64,000 bases of DNA from Canna indica (taxonomy: Eukaryota; Streptophyta; Magnoliopsida; Zingiberales; Cannaceae): positions 68,335,501 to 68,399,500 of the forward strand of contig CP136896.1 in the NCBI GenBank assembly GCA_034359265.1, in the 5' to 3' direction. The notes under the pieces were generated by a model that worked only from the letters and a program-made list of their open reading frames with translations, was not told where the DNA came from and did not search any database. Numbering within the stretch: the first letter of the stretch is position 1; every line of letters starts with the position of its first letter. Shown in pieces: positions 21,536 through 33,600 of this stretch. A program made the position numbers and the translations under genes.

Positions 21536-24500
21536 AGAGGGCAAGTCTCCCGCAGTCCCCGACGTGGAGGACTACTCCAGCGAGGATGAAGACACTGGAA
21601 GGCCTAACATGGGAGCAATGCGTCTCCTCAACGCTCTCAAGACTCAAGTGGGGGAGCAAGGTCCAAAGAAGGGAGCCACCAAGGCGGCACACGAGCTGAT
21701 GTTCATTGACATCGAGCTCAATGGCAAGAATACCCGAGCGATGGTCGACTCAGGAGCAACTCATAACTTCATTGCCAAAGGAGAAGCAAAGCGACTAAGG
21801 CTCAAGCTATAAAGGAGCTCGAGTCATGTCAAGGCGGTGAACTCCGAGGCACAAGAAATCAACGACATTGCTCGGGATGTCCCATTGAAGATTGGAAGAT
21901 GGAAGGGTCAAACCAACCTGATGGCAATACCTCTCGACGACTACCAAGTTATTTTAGGAATGGAGTTCCTCGAGTCGGCGAAGGTGGTACCCATGCCCTT
22001 CCTTGACACTTTATGCTTGATGGGGGAGAACAATCCCAGCATTGTTCCCACGGTGCGTCCGACACCAGGAAGTGGAAATCATCTCCTCTCCACCCTACAA
22101 GTGAAGAAAGGAGTTCGACGAGGCGAGCTCACAATGATGGTTGTAATGAAGCTGGAAGGATCACTCGGTGGAGTGGAACGAGAACCTGCATCAATCTCTA
22201 GAGTACTCAATGAGTTCGAAGACGTGATGCCACCCGAACTACCAAAGGCCCTACCGCCAAAGAGGGGGGTGGATCATTGAATCAAGCTGGAGCTGGGGAC
22301 TAAGGCCCCATGCCGACCGCCTTACCGTATGACGCCACCAGAGTTGGCAGAATTACGGAAGCAACTAAAGGAATTGCTCGACGGAGGATTGATCCGTAGC
22401 TCCAAAGCTCCATTCGGAGCCCCTGTGCTGTTCCAGAAGAAGAAGGACGAGAGTCTTCGCCTCTGTGTGGACTACCGAGCCTTGAACAAAGTGATCGTGA
22501 AGAACAAGTACCCCATTCCGCTCATCATGGACTTCTTTGACCAACTTGGCCAAGCGATGTACTTTTCCAAGCTGGACCTGAGATCGGGCTATTGGTAAGT
22601 GCGGATTGTCGAAGGGGACGAAGGAAATACCACTTGCGTAACACGCTATGGAGCTTATGAATTCTTGGTGATGCCATTCGGCCTCACGAATGCTCACGTT
22701 ACGTTCAGCACCATGATGAATCAACTGTTCCATGAGCACTTAGACAAATTCGTTGTGGTGTACTTAGACGATATCGTGGTCTATAGCCGAACCTTGGAGG
22801 ATCACTTGCAACATTTGAAGATCATCTTCAAAATCCTCCGAGAGAACACTTTGTTCGTGAAACGGGAGAAGTGCTACTTCGTCCAAGAAGAGATCGACTT
22901 TCCGGGACACCGGGTTGGGGGCGGAAAGATTCGAATGGACAATGTAAAGGTCCGCGCCGTAGTGGAATGGCAGCCACCAACAAAGGTCACAGAACTCAGG
23001 TCATTCCTTGGTTTTGTGAACTACTACCGAAGATTCATCGCTGGATACTCAAGGCGAGCAGCTCCACTGACGGACTTGCTCAAGAAGGAAAAGGCATGGC
23101 ATTGGTCCCAACCATGCATTGAAGCGTTTGAAGATGTGAAGCGAGCGGTGGTCGAGGAACCAGTTCTCAAGCTTCCTGACTATGGGCAGCCATTTGAAGT
23201 CCACACCGACGCCTCAGACTATGCCATTGGAGGTGTTCTTATGCAGGAGGGACACCCCGTCGCCTTTGAGAGTCGTAAGTTGAATGACACGGAGCGACGA
23301 TATCCGGTACATAAGAAAGAAATGACTGCAATAATGCACTGTCTCCGTGTTTGGAGGCACTACTTGCTCACATCACGCTTTGTTGTGAAGACGGACAACA
23401 TAGCGTTGAGTTATTTCCAAACTCAAAAGAAACTCTCGCCGAAGCAAGCTCGATGGCAAGATTTCCTAGCGGAGTTCGACATGACGTTGGAGTACAAGCT
23501 GGGACGCTCCAACGTGGTGGCAAACACATTGAGCCGCAAGATAGAACGGGTTGCAACCGTGCGGGGAGAAGCTGGGAGCAGTGTGAGCCAAGTGCAATCC
23601 AACTTCCGTGGGAAGATAAGCAAGGGCTTGCTCAAAGACACCCAAGCAGAGGCACTATTCAAGCTGATTAAAGATGGGAAGACAAGGAAGTTTTGGGCTC
23701 GAGACAGACTCATCTTCACTAAAGGAAATCGGTTGTACGTGCCTAGGGCAGACGGCCTGCGCAGAGATTTGTTAAAGGAGTGTCATGATACTCTCTGGGC
23801 AGGGCACCCTGGCGTACACAGAACAGTAGCCCTACTGGAGAGGGCATTCTATTGGCCAAAGATGGCGGACGACGTCGAGGAGTATGTGAAGACATGCTTG
23901 ATCTGCCAGTAAGACAAGATCGAGCGACAGAAGCCTGTGGGTCTCCTCGAACCCCTGCCTGTCCCTGAGCGACCATGGGAAAACATCTCCCTCGACTTCA
24001 TAGCGAGTCTACCCAAAGTGGGGGAGTTCGGTTCCATCCTGGTGGTCGTGGATCGCTTCTCCAAATATGCCACGTTTATGGCAGCCCCCTCGCACTGCAC
24101 AGCGAGTGAAGCCGCAAAGCTCGTAATGCATAATGTCGTCAAACTTTGGGGCGTGCCAAGGAATGTCATCAGTGATCCAGATCCACGATTCCTTGGCAGA
24201 TTCTGGACAGAGGTGTTCAAATTATTGGGGTCTCAACTATACTTCTCCACAAGCTTACACCCTCAAACGGATGGGCAGACAGAGTGCATGAACGCACTAC
24301 TTGAACAATACCTCCGACACTTTGTAGCGGCGAACCATAGGGACTGGACAAAGTTGTTAGACGTAGCCCAGTTCTCCTACAATCTGCAAAGGAGCTCCGC
24401 AACCAACAAGAGTCCCTTCGAGATTTTGTTGGGACGACAACCAGACACACCCCACTCACTGGTTCTTGGCTACACCGGGAGCAGTCCCGCTGCTTATCAA

Positions 24501-25070
24501 ATGGCCAAGGAGTGGCAACAAAATCAAGAGATCACTCGAGCCTACCTCGAATCAGCAGCACGCAAAATGAAGAAGTGGGCCGACGAAGGAAGGAGACATC
24601 GAGAATTCAAGGTCGGAGACCAAGTACTGATAAGACTCCACCCGGCATCCCTCGCAATCTTTCGGTACAAGATACACAAGGGCCTCGTACGAAAATACGA
24701 TGGGCCCTATCCCATCATCAAACGGGTAGGGCCGGTGGCTTATCGACTCCAACTGCCAGCATGGTGCAAGATATACCCCGTCTTCCATGTGAGCAACCTG
24801 AAGCCCTACCACGCTGATCTACAGGATGACGAGCGCAACATTCTAACTCGTCCACCTGCCACAACCAAGGCGGTGCAACGTGAAGCAGGAGAGATCCTGG
24901 CGGACTGCAAAGTGAAACTCCCTAACGGCAACAAAGAGCAGGAGTACCTTGTCAAGTGGAAGGGACTCCCTACCTCAGAAGCTAGCTGGGAGAAGGAGAG
25001 CACCTTGCGACATGAAGAAGACGTCATCACAACATTCAAGAATGGGTCGACGAGGGCATCGACTTCGTAA
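21536..25070 (+). pseudogene. pol of gypsy copy 2 with chromodomain
   Basis: Protease has VDSGATHNF near 21744-21770. RT has the YLDD box near 22760-22771. RNase H keeps the TDAS motif near 23207. The integrase zinc finger lies near 23800-23912, and the DDE core (D near 23994, D near 24173-24185, E near 24283) follows. A chromodomain with YLVKWKG lies near 24940-24965. Stops at 21810, 22596 and 23910 are shared with copy 1; the stop at 22278 is private. The shared integrase motif ISDRDPRF reads ISDPDPRF here. The last 1134 bases (23937-25070) are open. Confidence 0.9.
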
Positions 25071-25081
25071 GTGGGGGAGAA
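25069..25081 (+). promoter_or_regulatory. Polypurine tract of gypsy element
   Basis: AAGTGGGGGAGAA lies immediately before the 3' LTR. It is the expected plus-strand primer, overlapping the end of pol. Confidence 0.8.
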
Positions 25082-25726
25082 TGTTAGGGACCCTCGGGTT
25101 TGTCAAGTCCTGTACGCGTCCTGACGGTCCCTAACGTGCATTGTAAACATTTGTAAATATTGCATCTTTCGCATTTATGTAAAACGTTCGCGCACCACCC
25201 ACCGCTCTTGCCCGCGACTAGGTAACGACCCTCGTTTACTAGCCGTGGCATGGGCTGGTGGAGTGTGCGGATCATGTAATTATGCATTGTAAAAGCGCTC
25301 GCGCACCGCCCACCGCTCTCGCGCACGACTAGGTAACGGCCCTCGTTTCCTAGCCGTGACATGGCCGGCCGGTGGGGGTGTTGGGCCATAGGAAATTTTA
25401 TCATGCTCCTCGTGCTTTTGAGAACCTTGGGGGTGGCACTTGGGGGTTAGGCTCCACAACTATATTGCTCCCGGGTAAACATCTCTCTAGTTCATTCGTA
25501 CAAGCATTCACACAAGCATCCGTTCAAGCATTGTAAGCACTTTTCATACAAACGACCATTGGCCCAAACGTTTTTGTGTCCAAACGCAACGAGGTTCGAA
25601 CGCGGGCCAGCCCGGGAGCCCGCATCTTTCAAACATTGGCAAGGCGGTCCTTGCCCAAGGCTTATCCCTTGCGTTGGTAAGGGAGCCGCACAGACATTTT
25701 TCGCCCAAACAAGTTGGTCCGTGACA
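25082..25726 (+). repeat. 3' LTR of gypsy copy 2 (645 bp)
   Basis: It matches 19558-20198 and 3320-3959, begins TGTTAGGGACC, ends GTGACA, and is followed by GTAT. The LTR polyadenylation region was not resolved. Confidence 0.93.
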
Positions 25727-25730
25727 GTAT

Positions 25731-26456
25731 GGTGGCCTTGATTGGTCTTTCCTCCCCCATGATTTTTTTTGGGTAAATTAATGAATATATCATGATTTTT
25801 ACCGAAATTACCAAATCTATAATGACTTTTCATTTATTTCAAATGCAGGCATCAACTCCTGATTCATTTCAATTATATCACACCGTCAGAATTGGGTTAA
25901 CTGTCTCGTTAAAAAGCTGATGTGGCATTGATGACGTGTCATTAGCTATTTATTTAATATAAAAAATAAAGAGTAGCTGACGTGACATCGATGATGTGTC
26001 ATAAGCTATTTATTTAATATAAAAAATAAAGACTAGCTGACGTGGCATCGATGATGTGTCATCAGTCATCGATGCCACGTCAACTACTCTTTATTTTTTA
26101 GATTAAATAAATAGCTAATGACACATCATCGATGTCACGTCAGCTTTTTAACGAGACAATTAACCTAATTCTGACGGTGTGATATAATTGAAATGAATCA
26201 GGAGTTGATGCCTGCATTTGAAACAAATGAAAAATCGTGATAGATTTGGGAATTTCGGTAAAAGTCATAATATATTCATTAATTTACCCTTTTTTTTTAG
26301 CTCTGATCGTATTATTGCTCTTTGTAATAGGTTCTACTAGCCATGCTTGGGTTTATCTGAGCTTGTCTTCCCATGTAAATTAATTGCAATTTCATGTCTA
26401 ATAAAATGTTCATCGTGTGGCCTTGGCCTCACACTTCATTATAAAAAACACTAACT
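25731..26456 (+). pseudogene. LINE 3' end, right of gypsy insertion
   Basis: This continues the LINE interrupted at 19557 and is itself split by the MITE at 25771-26289. The rest reads as a LINE C-terminus and 3' UTR, ending in a short A-rich tail near 26441-26449. The next LINE (26472 onward) is inserted just after it. Confidence 0.5.
25771..26289. mobile_element. Foldback Mutator-like MITE (519 bp)
   Basis: The ends are GGGTAAATTAATGAATATAT and its exact complement. They are flanked by runs of 8 and 9 T, consistent with a 9-bp T-tract target duplication. Long arms pair over most of the length. The left arm contains two tandem copies of a unit of about 66 bp (gctgacgtg...aataaagac), and the centre holds a short palindrome around CATCGATG. 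There is no coding capacity. Confidence 0.85.
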
Positions 26457-26489
26457 AGGAGATATCTACTCCTCTGCCACCTCTCCTCC

Positions 26490-28683
26490 CCCCAGCTTAT
26501 CCGATGATCCTTCTGTTATTGTTTGGACATTTCTACCTAACTCTTCGGTCACCGCCAACAACGCTCTCTATCTCTTTAACCGATGTGTTGTCGTGGTTGT
26601 GCGGGGTCAGATGCATCCGAACTTCGATGTTGTGGGCTTCCTGGCAAGACAATTCTCGAATCATTGTCAGCACCTTAGGCTGTGGCATCAGCGTCGTCTT
26701 CCGGACGAAAGATTTTTAATCACTACTCCGACTTCTTTCGACTTCAAGCAGCGCCTCCTTTGAACTAGGTTAATTCATTCGCTGGCGGCACCTATTTGTT
26801 AGCATCCATGAATGGTAGAGAGAAGATTCGTTCACCACGATTCAACATCCGGAGCTTCGAGTGGGACTGGAGTTGCGGGGCCTTCCGTTCATATTCTGGA
26901 ATGTTGAATCGCTCATTGCCATTACTAGCTCCTTTTGTGTTTTCGAGAGCATGGACGAGGCTTCTCTGCATTGGTCCGTCCTTGAAGCTTGTCGAACTCA
27001 AGTTAGAGTTCATGACATCTCCAATGTTCCAGCTATTTTGTTTGTTGATGCAAAGGACGTTCGTTACTCGGTGGAGATTGTTGTGGCTTGGCAACAATGG
27101 ATGTATGAGCTTGGTACTTTGCGGCGATCGCCTCGGAACTCCGATGGTTCTCCCGACGAGAATGACCCGGACTTTGATCCCGTTGAGGAAGCTAATCCTG
27201 TTGCTCCTGAGTCGCTCACTCAGTTGGCACTACCTTTGGTCGTCTCCTTGCCGGATGCTGCTTCTTCTTCGCCTATCGAGGGGTTGGCAGTGGGTCTTTC
27301 TTCGTTGCATTATGGTTGGGACTAGGAGTGAGCTCGGGCCGGGCCGGGCCGGGATTTGGTATGTCCCAGTCCCGTCCCGATTTTGAGTCGGGACGCAAAT
27401 ATGCGTCCTGGTCCCGAATACGAAGCATCTCGATTTTATCCCGCCCCAAAAAATTTGGGATGGGACCGGGACGTCCAGAATTTATTAATATTGGTTTTTT
27501 ATAAAATAAAAATAATATCTCCATTAAAATAATTAATATTTTTTTCCTAAAAAATAATATTATATATTTAATATTACTTATATTATAAACCGAGCCGAGA
27601 CGGGACAATCCCGATTTTTTTTTGTGTCGTCCCGGTCCAGTCCCAGTTTTTAATCAGGACAGACATATTTGTCCCGGTCCTGTCCCGATTTTGAATCGGG
27701 ACGGGATTTGTCCCGACTTTTTGGGTCGGGCCGGATGTCCCGACCCGTGCTCACCCCTAGTTGGGACAATGGCTTGCCCTCTCATCGGAGCTCCTCCCCC
27801 ACCGTTCACTGGTTTTCCTTTGCTTCGTTGGATCTGATTTCCTTGGCTCCACCTTCTTGCGGTCGTCCGACGATCTTCTCTGCAGTACAAGCTCTGATTT
27901 GTGCACCAGGGTCTTCTAAATCTGTGAGTTTCTTGGCATTTCTTGGCAGGTCTCCTGCTGCTGGAGCAGCTTTGTCGTGCTCTAACTGGGCCACGATCGT
28001 CTTAGTGTTGAGTATCCCGCCGATTTTCCCTTCTTGGAAGCCTCCCTTCTGATCTCTTTACGAAAGTGTTTGCAGCCTTCCCTCTCCTGCATGGCTTCAC
28101 AACGTCTTTATCTGGATACATGCGGCACGTGGTAGTTCCCTATTTGTTCTCAGGGACAAAGGATGAATTGTGGGTCGGTTCGAATATTAACCTCTTTCTC
28201 TTGCTATATGAGTCTAGACCACATAATCTTGAGCTGGGCTCCCAGGCTCCATTGGCTGGCCCAAATTAGTCATTTCTAGAATTGGGCATATATGATCCCA
28301 TGTTCCACTCCGAGTTCAGATGGAGTTTTGGGACTCCTTTCTCTTGGTGTTGAAGCTCTGCCTATGAGACTAGCTGATGTGGCTTTGGTTGACCAGGTCA
28401 ACCACCCTATCATCTCAGGGACGAGACCGAGCTGGTGATTCAAGGTACTGATAAGATTTTTTTTTTAATTCGTCTTGCATCAAAATATTCTATGAGGCCA
28501 AGACAAAAGGCAATTATCCGTAAAGCTACCCTTTTTGATGAAGACATTTCGCCGCCACCTGAAATTGTCGGTCAATCCTCAATTTTGCTTGGCACCTCAA
28601 TTTCTGGAATGGCTAATTCTCTCAATGCGGATGTGGTGAACATGATTTTGGGCATTGCCTCTCGATTAAAGGAAATGCTTTAG
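26490..28683 (+). pseudogene. LINE ORF1 remnant (nucleic acid-binding)
   Basis: The first part (about 26500-26850) is in a broken frame. From 26861 to 27325 a clean frame matches the DUF4283-type LINE ORF1 pattern L-E-L-R-G-L-P-F followed by an acidic C-terminal part. The hAT MITE at 27323-27759 interrupts it. After the MITE the frame resumes with P/S-rich sequence and ends with a segment at 28435-28683. ORF1 of plant LINEs binds RNA and accompanies ORF2. Confidence 0.65.
27323..27759. mobile_element. hAT-type MITE nested in LINE ORF1 (437 bp)
   Basis: It starts TAGGAGTGAGC and ends GCTCACCCCTA, with a perfect 8-bp target duplication GTTGGGAC at 27315-27322 and 27760-27767. The interior has repeated GTCCCG and CGGGAC words around an AT-rich core. 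It is younger than the LINE it interrupts. Confidence 0.9.
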
Positions 28684-28929
28684 AGGTGGCTAGGGTTGTC
28701 TCGGCTATCTAATGATTGCTTCGTTTTGGTTCGATCTGCTCTTGGTAATGTTGAAGTAATTTATGTCTTCTATGAACTTTGGTGCTTGTAACTTTTTATT
28801 TTTGGATATGTGCGCAGCCTCAACTGTTTGTCCAAACGGTACATGGTCAAGCAAATGGTCAGTGACTTCAATTGTTGTTTCTGTTTGAATCTAAATTGGA
28901 ATGAGTTTCCCTTCATACAATTCGGCGAC

Positions 28930-31900
28930 TAATAGGGTTTAGGCGCTCATTTGATCCTTTTTATCATGTTATTGATGCAATTGGCTTGTCTGGTGGGGTT
29001 ATTAGTATTTGGAATCCTTTATGTTGGTCTTTTGTCTATGCTTCCTCTAATGATTTTGCTATTTTGTTGGAGCTTCGGCACATTCGATCTAATCAGATTC
29101 TTCAGATTATCGGGCTTTATGGACCCCCCACCAGAGCTCGTCGTTTGGATTTTATTCAAAATTTGACTCAGATGGTTCTAAATTGTACGGTTCTGCTGAT
29201 CTTGGGAGGGGACTTCAACATAACCCGACATGATGGTGAGAGACTGAATTGTAAAGGCAACTATTCTCACTCAAGGTGTTTTTCGAAATTCAATGCAGAT
29301 TGTGATTTATTGGAGGTTCCTACGTCGGGTTCTCCGTTTACTTGGTCAAACAACCAGATCAACCCGACTTTAGCAAAATTGGACAGGATTTTGGTGAATT
29401 GCCAACTGTCTTACTTGGCCCCGGCTCTTCTAACTTGTGGGTTGCCTCGGAGGCTATCAGATCACCACCCTATGTTCTTGCAACTTTCTGGAATTCCTAG
29501 TCTGACAAACTACGTCTTCAGGATTGAAGCCAACTGGCTAGACCTAGACGAGTTCTCTACTATCATTAAGACTGGTCTTTTGCCGATTTTTCAGATGTCT
29601 TCGGTACTGGGCTCTATCATTTGGGGATCGATCGTTGTTTGGAGACACCTTCGACGGACCATCAAATCTTGGAGTTCTTTAAAGAAGCGAGAATTGGGCA
29701 AAAAGAGGTTGATATTAGAAGAGAAAGTTGATAGTTAACTTAACTATTAAGGCAGATGCCGACGCCCTCTCTGCTTCTGAACTAAGCACTCTTCAGACCA
29801 CTAAAGAAGACCTTGATAAACTCTACCACCGGGAGGATCTCTACCGGAGGCAAAGAGCTAAGAGAAGATGGGTCAAAGAAGAAGATCGTAACACACGTTA
29901 CTTTCATCTTTGTGCTTCTATCAAACGAAGATACAATCACATTTTTGGCTTCAATTCGCCTAATGGGCCGATCTCCAATCAGGAGGATATTGTTGCTTTA
30001 GTCGGATCCTTTTATTTGGACTTATTAGGGAGGGAAATCAAGCCCTTGTTGAATATTTGTTGGGTTGAAATTTACATGTCAAACTTTCCCCTCCTTTAAC
30101 ATCTTGAGGCCTCTTTCTCAGCGGACGAGGTTAAGTGGGCGGTGGATAGCATGAGAAATTTCAAATCACCTGGCCATCATGGCATTATTTCGAACTTTTT
30201 CAAACGGTACTAGGATTTTCTTGGAGAAGAGTTGGTTCAACTACATAACGAACTCCAACAAAACCCTTCAGATCTTAAAAAGATCAACTAGACTTTCATC
30301 ACTCTCATCTCCAAAAAAGCGGGAGCAGACTCACCAGCTGATTTTTGCCCCATTAGCTTGGAAAACACTATGATCAAATTGTTTCCAAAGCTATTGGCTT
30401 CCAGACTAGCCCCAATCATGCACTCCCTAATTGACAACACTCAATGTGCTTTTATGACTGATAGAGGAAGTCTTCATAGCTTTATGAGAGTTAATGAAAC
30501 TGCTTGGGCATGTAAACAGATGAATGAGAACTCTTGTCTCATAAAAGTCAACTTCGAGAAGGCATTTGACTATGTGGATTGGTCTTTCATCTGCGATCTC
30601 CTTGAGGCTAGAGGTTTTCCTCAGAAATGGATTTCGTGGATTAATCATTTATTGCACTCCTTGGCCTCTTCCATCTTAATCAATGGAGTAGCTGGAATTT
30701 CTTTCTCTCACCGGAAGGGTCTACGATAGGGTAATCCTTTATCTCTTCTTTTATTTAACTCTTGTTGTGGATGCACTTTCTAGACTTATCTCTCGAGCAG
30801 CTTCATGTGGGTATCTTAAGGGTGCGTTGTCAGATTCTCTTTCGCATGGTATCACTCATGTTCTTTATGCAGACGATTTAGTCTTGTTTAGTGAGGCCTC
30901 AGCCGAGTCTATCAATTCGTTCAAACTACTGCTTAAATATTTTGAACTGTGCTCAGGATTAAAGATCAACTCCTCCAAATCCAAGCTAATAGACATCCCG
31001 GGGGATCTAGAGACTGCTAGTTAATTAACATGTCTATTCAATTGTCAAGTTGGTTCTTTCTCTCTTTCCTACTTCAGACTGCCTCTTTGACTTGGTCTGA
31101 TCCTATTAGGGAAGACTAGACAACATTCTTGCCAAGTGTGACAGATGTCTTGCTTTTTGGCAAGGGAATCTCCTTAATAGAGCTGGAAGGCATACCCTGG
31201 TTAATAGCGTCCTTATAAGTCAAGCTTCCTACATTCTTTCTATATTTGAAGCTCCAATAAGGGTAATTAAGCATATAGATAAAAGGATGAATTTCTTTTG
31301 GACTAGATCAAGGATGGAGGATGCTTGCGGAAAGTACCTAGTTAATTGGGAGACGATTACAACTTGCAAGACTGATGGAGGACTTAACCTCTTGGAGATC
31401 AAAGCACATAACAAAGCTAGACTGGGATCGTGGTACTGGAAATTATTAGTTGGCTCTGACAATATGTGGGTTCACATAATCGAGACCTCTATCCACTTTT
31501 GCTATCAACCTCTGAAAGCTCTCACTCTTCTTAATTGTTCCCCGGTCTGGAAATGTATCCTAAAAGGCTTGGAGATTTTTCGAGTCTCCCTATCTATTCA
31601 GGTTGGCTCCGAGATGAATATCATATTATGGCTTGATCCTTGGATCTTGGGCTCTCGTCTTTATGATAGATTTCTGGATCTTTTTATGTTGGCCTATGCT
31701 CCAAATATTTTTATTTCGGATTCAAAAACCTTCAACGATTTCAGGACAGCCATCGGGTGGAATATCTTATTCAATGATTTTGTGCCCTTAAGAAGACTTG
31801 CCGAGTTGGAAGCGGTCCTCGCTCCTGTGCTCCTCAAGACCGATGAGGACATCTTCTCTTTGAAATGGTCGCCAGATGGTAACTTTACTATTAATTCCTT

Positions 31901-32380
31901 ATATAGATTGCTTACCTTCTGAGAGATTTCAAATCCTTCAACTTAGTATTTATGGCAAAGGGTGTGTCATGAAGCCATTTCCATCACAAATTGGCTCATT
32001 AAACGAGAGAGACTACCAACCAATGACCGCTTACTGGCACACAATGTTCAAATTAAACCGGTATGACTTTTATGTGATGTCAAAGCAGAGTCCCATGACC
32101 ATCTGTTTACCCATTGTCACTATACATTAGAAGGATGGAACATGCTGCTCGCACTTCGGCATCTTCTGACCTTTCCTCTTGATTTTTGCCCTTGGCTACT
32201 TGTTTGGCAAGGTCGTTCGATATTAAAGAAAAGGATTTATCTTCTACTTATGATTTGGAAGTGGAAAATTTGGCATGAGCGTAACCTGTGATGTTTTGAG
32301 CATAAGGCGAAAACTTCTTCTGTTCTTGCGGCCGATTGCGCTGCTTTCCTACTAAATCTAATCCTTGATTCTGATTAGTT
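28930..32380 (+). pseudogene. LINE ORF2: endonuclease and reverse transcriptase
   Basis: The endonuclease region is open from 28986 to 29738 and shows GGDFN near 29206 and SDHHP near 29458, both catalytic-site motifs of the family. A second open stretch (29728-30099) carries the linker with the R-Y-F-H pattern. RT fragments follow at 30100-31024, with N-F-E-K-A-F-D near 30550 and the YADD box near 30867. The stretch 31287-31922 contains the C-terminal zf-RVT-like region. Stops and frame changes near 29735, 30097, 30220, 30728 and 31022 break the gene. The first 50 or so endonuclease residues are damaged. Confidence 0.85.
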
Positions 32381-32491
32381 CTTCTTGTAATTAAGCTTTG
32401 TGTCTTCTATTTGTATATTCTTCTCTTCTCTCCCTTACTTGTAACCTCAACTGGTTTAATTCTTTTACTCAAAAAAGGAGATATTTACTCT

Positions 32492-32974
32492 ATAAACTTT
32501 TTATGCAATATTAGATTTGTGTTTATTTACCACGAATGTATAGCCAAACTACTCATTAGACAACAAACTATGCAAAATCTTGTGACGTCTCTAAAACTTG
32601 CACTCCATCAGATTTTCAAATCTTGAGTCCATCCTTACAAGAGGTTTTTACGGCCCTTGATTATTTTCGATCAATAAGATGAATTCTTATTTCTGCTCTT
32701 CCATCGTATATCTCCAAATAGTGTTTTGGTTTATTTGCTATATCTACTCTAAAATCAATATTGATTAGTACCTTAATTAGAGAGTTTTGACGATTTATGT
32801 ACATCTATCATCTTCTGTATATATAGAAAGAAAGTTCATATATAAACGATTATGGAGGCATTATGTCCATCATTACCGAGGGAAGTAGCTACATAAAATT
32901 TTGATCTTGTATATGTTATTTTTTCTCTTGTATGATTGCGTTGTTCTTGCACTTTGGAACCGTGTTTTAAGAAA
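32492..32974. other. Gene-less AT-rich stretch
   Basis: This is host flank between the LINE and the long inverted-repeat element. I find no gene, RNA or repeat here. Confidence 0.45.
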
Positions 32975-33250
32975 GGATAATAGACTAAAAAATCACAAGG
33001 TTTGCAAAAAATTTACGTTCTATTCGCGTTTTCAAAATTCGCCAGTCAATGCATAACATTTACTTCCGTTTATGTCATCTACCAAATCGTCACGCGCCGT
33101 CTCAACTTAGCTGACGTGGAGGTAAACGACGTTTGCTTGGCCTGATGGCGTCATACATGGTCTGCCTAATTGTGGGCCCGTTATTAAAAAGGAATATATA
33201 TATAATCCCACACATTTTTCTCTCTCTTCTCTTCTTCTTCCCCACTTCTT
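32975..33250 (+). repeat. Left terminal inverted repeat of Pack-MULE
   Basis: It is the reverse complement of 40785-41059 with scattered mismatches. It extends inward through a TATATATA stretch and a pyrimidine-rich tract with repeated CTTCTTC. Confidence 0.78.
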
Positions 33251-33271
33251 CTTCTTCCACCACCACTATCA

Positions 33272-33493
33272 CTACACTGCACCCGCCGATAGGAACACAA
33301 TGTTCGTCAGCCCTGCGATGTGGACGTCCATCATCACGTCGGCCTTGTTCACCAGCCTCATAAACACCCCAAGATTGGTCGATCGGTTCGCTTCCGCCAT
33401 TCTCACCTCGAACCCCGTCGGGGTCCTTGAGGCGTTGACGTTGAGCTCCTTATGGAAGCGTAGGCCCACGATCACGCGTGGGAAGCACCGCAC
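33272..33493 (-). pseudogene. Unidentified captured gene fragment
   Basis: A GC-rich 73-codon open frame on the minus strand with balanced composition reads like an exon of a real protein. I do not recognise the family. It lies just inside the left inverted repeat, oriented opposite to the HHP fragment, as expected if two host loci were captured. The plus strand over the same bases is also open (33300-33548), so the coding strand is not proven. Confidence 0.35.
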
Positions 33494-33600
33494 CGCGCTC
33501 TACTCCTCGTCGTTGGATCTCATACTTGGAGAGCTGCTTGAAGATTAAAACGAACAAATCCATCCACCACTGGTGCACATCGGAGAGGACAAACTGAATC

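Larger units (their letters stand above)
17366..24574 (+). repeat. Segmental duplication, copy 2
   Basis: This is a direct copy of 1100-8337. Here the gypsy element continues past 24574 to a complete 3' LTR, and the host LINE resumes after it. This copy therefore preserves the ancestral arrangement. The two copies flank about 9 kb that includes the methyltransferase-like gene. Confidence 0.88.
19558..25726 (+). mobile_element. Complete Ty3/gypsy chromovirus (6.17 kb)
   Basis: The order is 5' LTR (19558-20198), primer site, gag, protease, RT, RNase H, integrase, chromodomain, polypurine tract and 3' LTR (25082-25726). GTAT borders both outer ends (19554-19557 and 25727-25730), a 4-bp match to the expected 5-bp target duplication. 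The chromodomain at the pol C-terminus places it among the chromoviruses. The length and LTR size suggest a Galadriel- or Reina-like lineage over Tekay, but I cannot decide. Coding capacity is broken by at least five stops and one frame change, so it is structurally whole but not autonomous. Confidence 0.93.
26472..32475 (+). mobile_element. Full-length but broken L1-type LINE
   Basis: Both ends carry a target duplication of about 15 bp (AGGAGATAT-C/T-TACTC at 26457-26471 and 32476-32490, one mismatch). The 3' copy is preceded by a short A tract. Inside are ORF1, an apurinic endonuclease, reverse transcriptase and a zf-RVT region, all in plus orientation. It is about 5.6 kb without the nested MITE. 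Several stops and frame changes make it non-functional. Confidence 0.85.

Noticed and set aside
21460..21560. Programmed frameshift between gag and pol of the gypsy element
   Set aside because: No slippery sequence is evident, and chromoviruses usually have a single gag-pol frame. A two-base insertion in a GA-rich run explains the shift.
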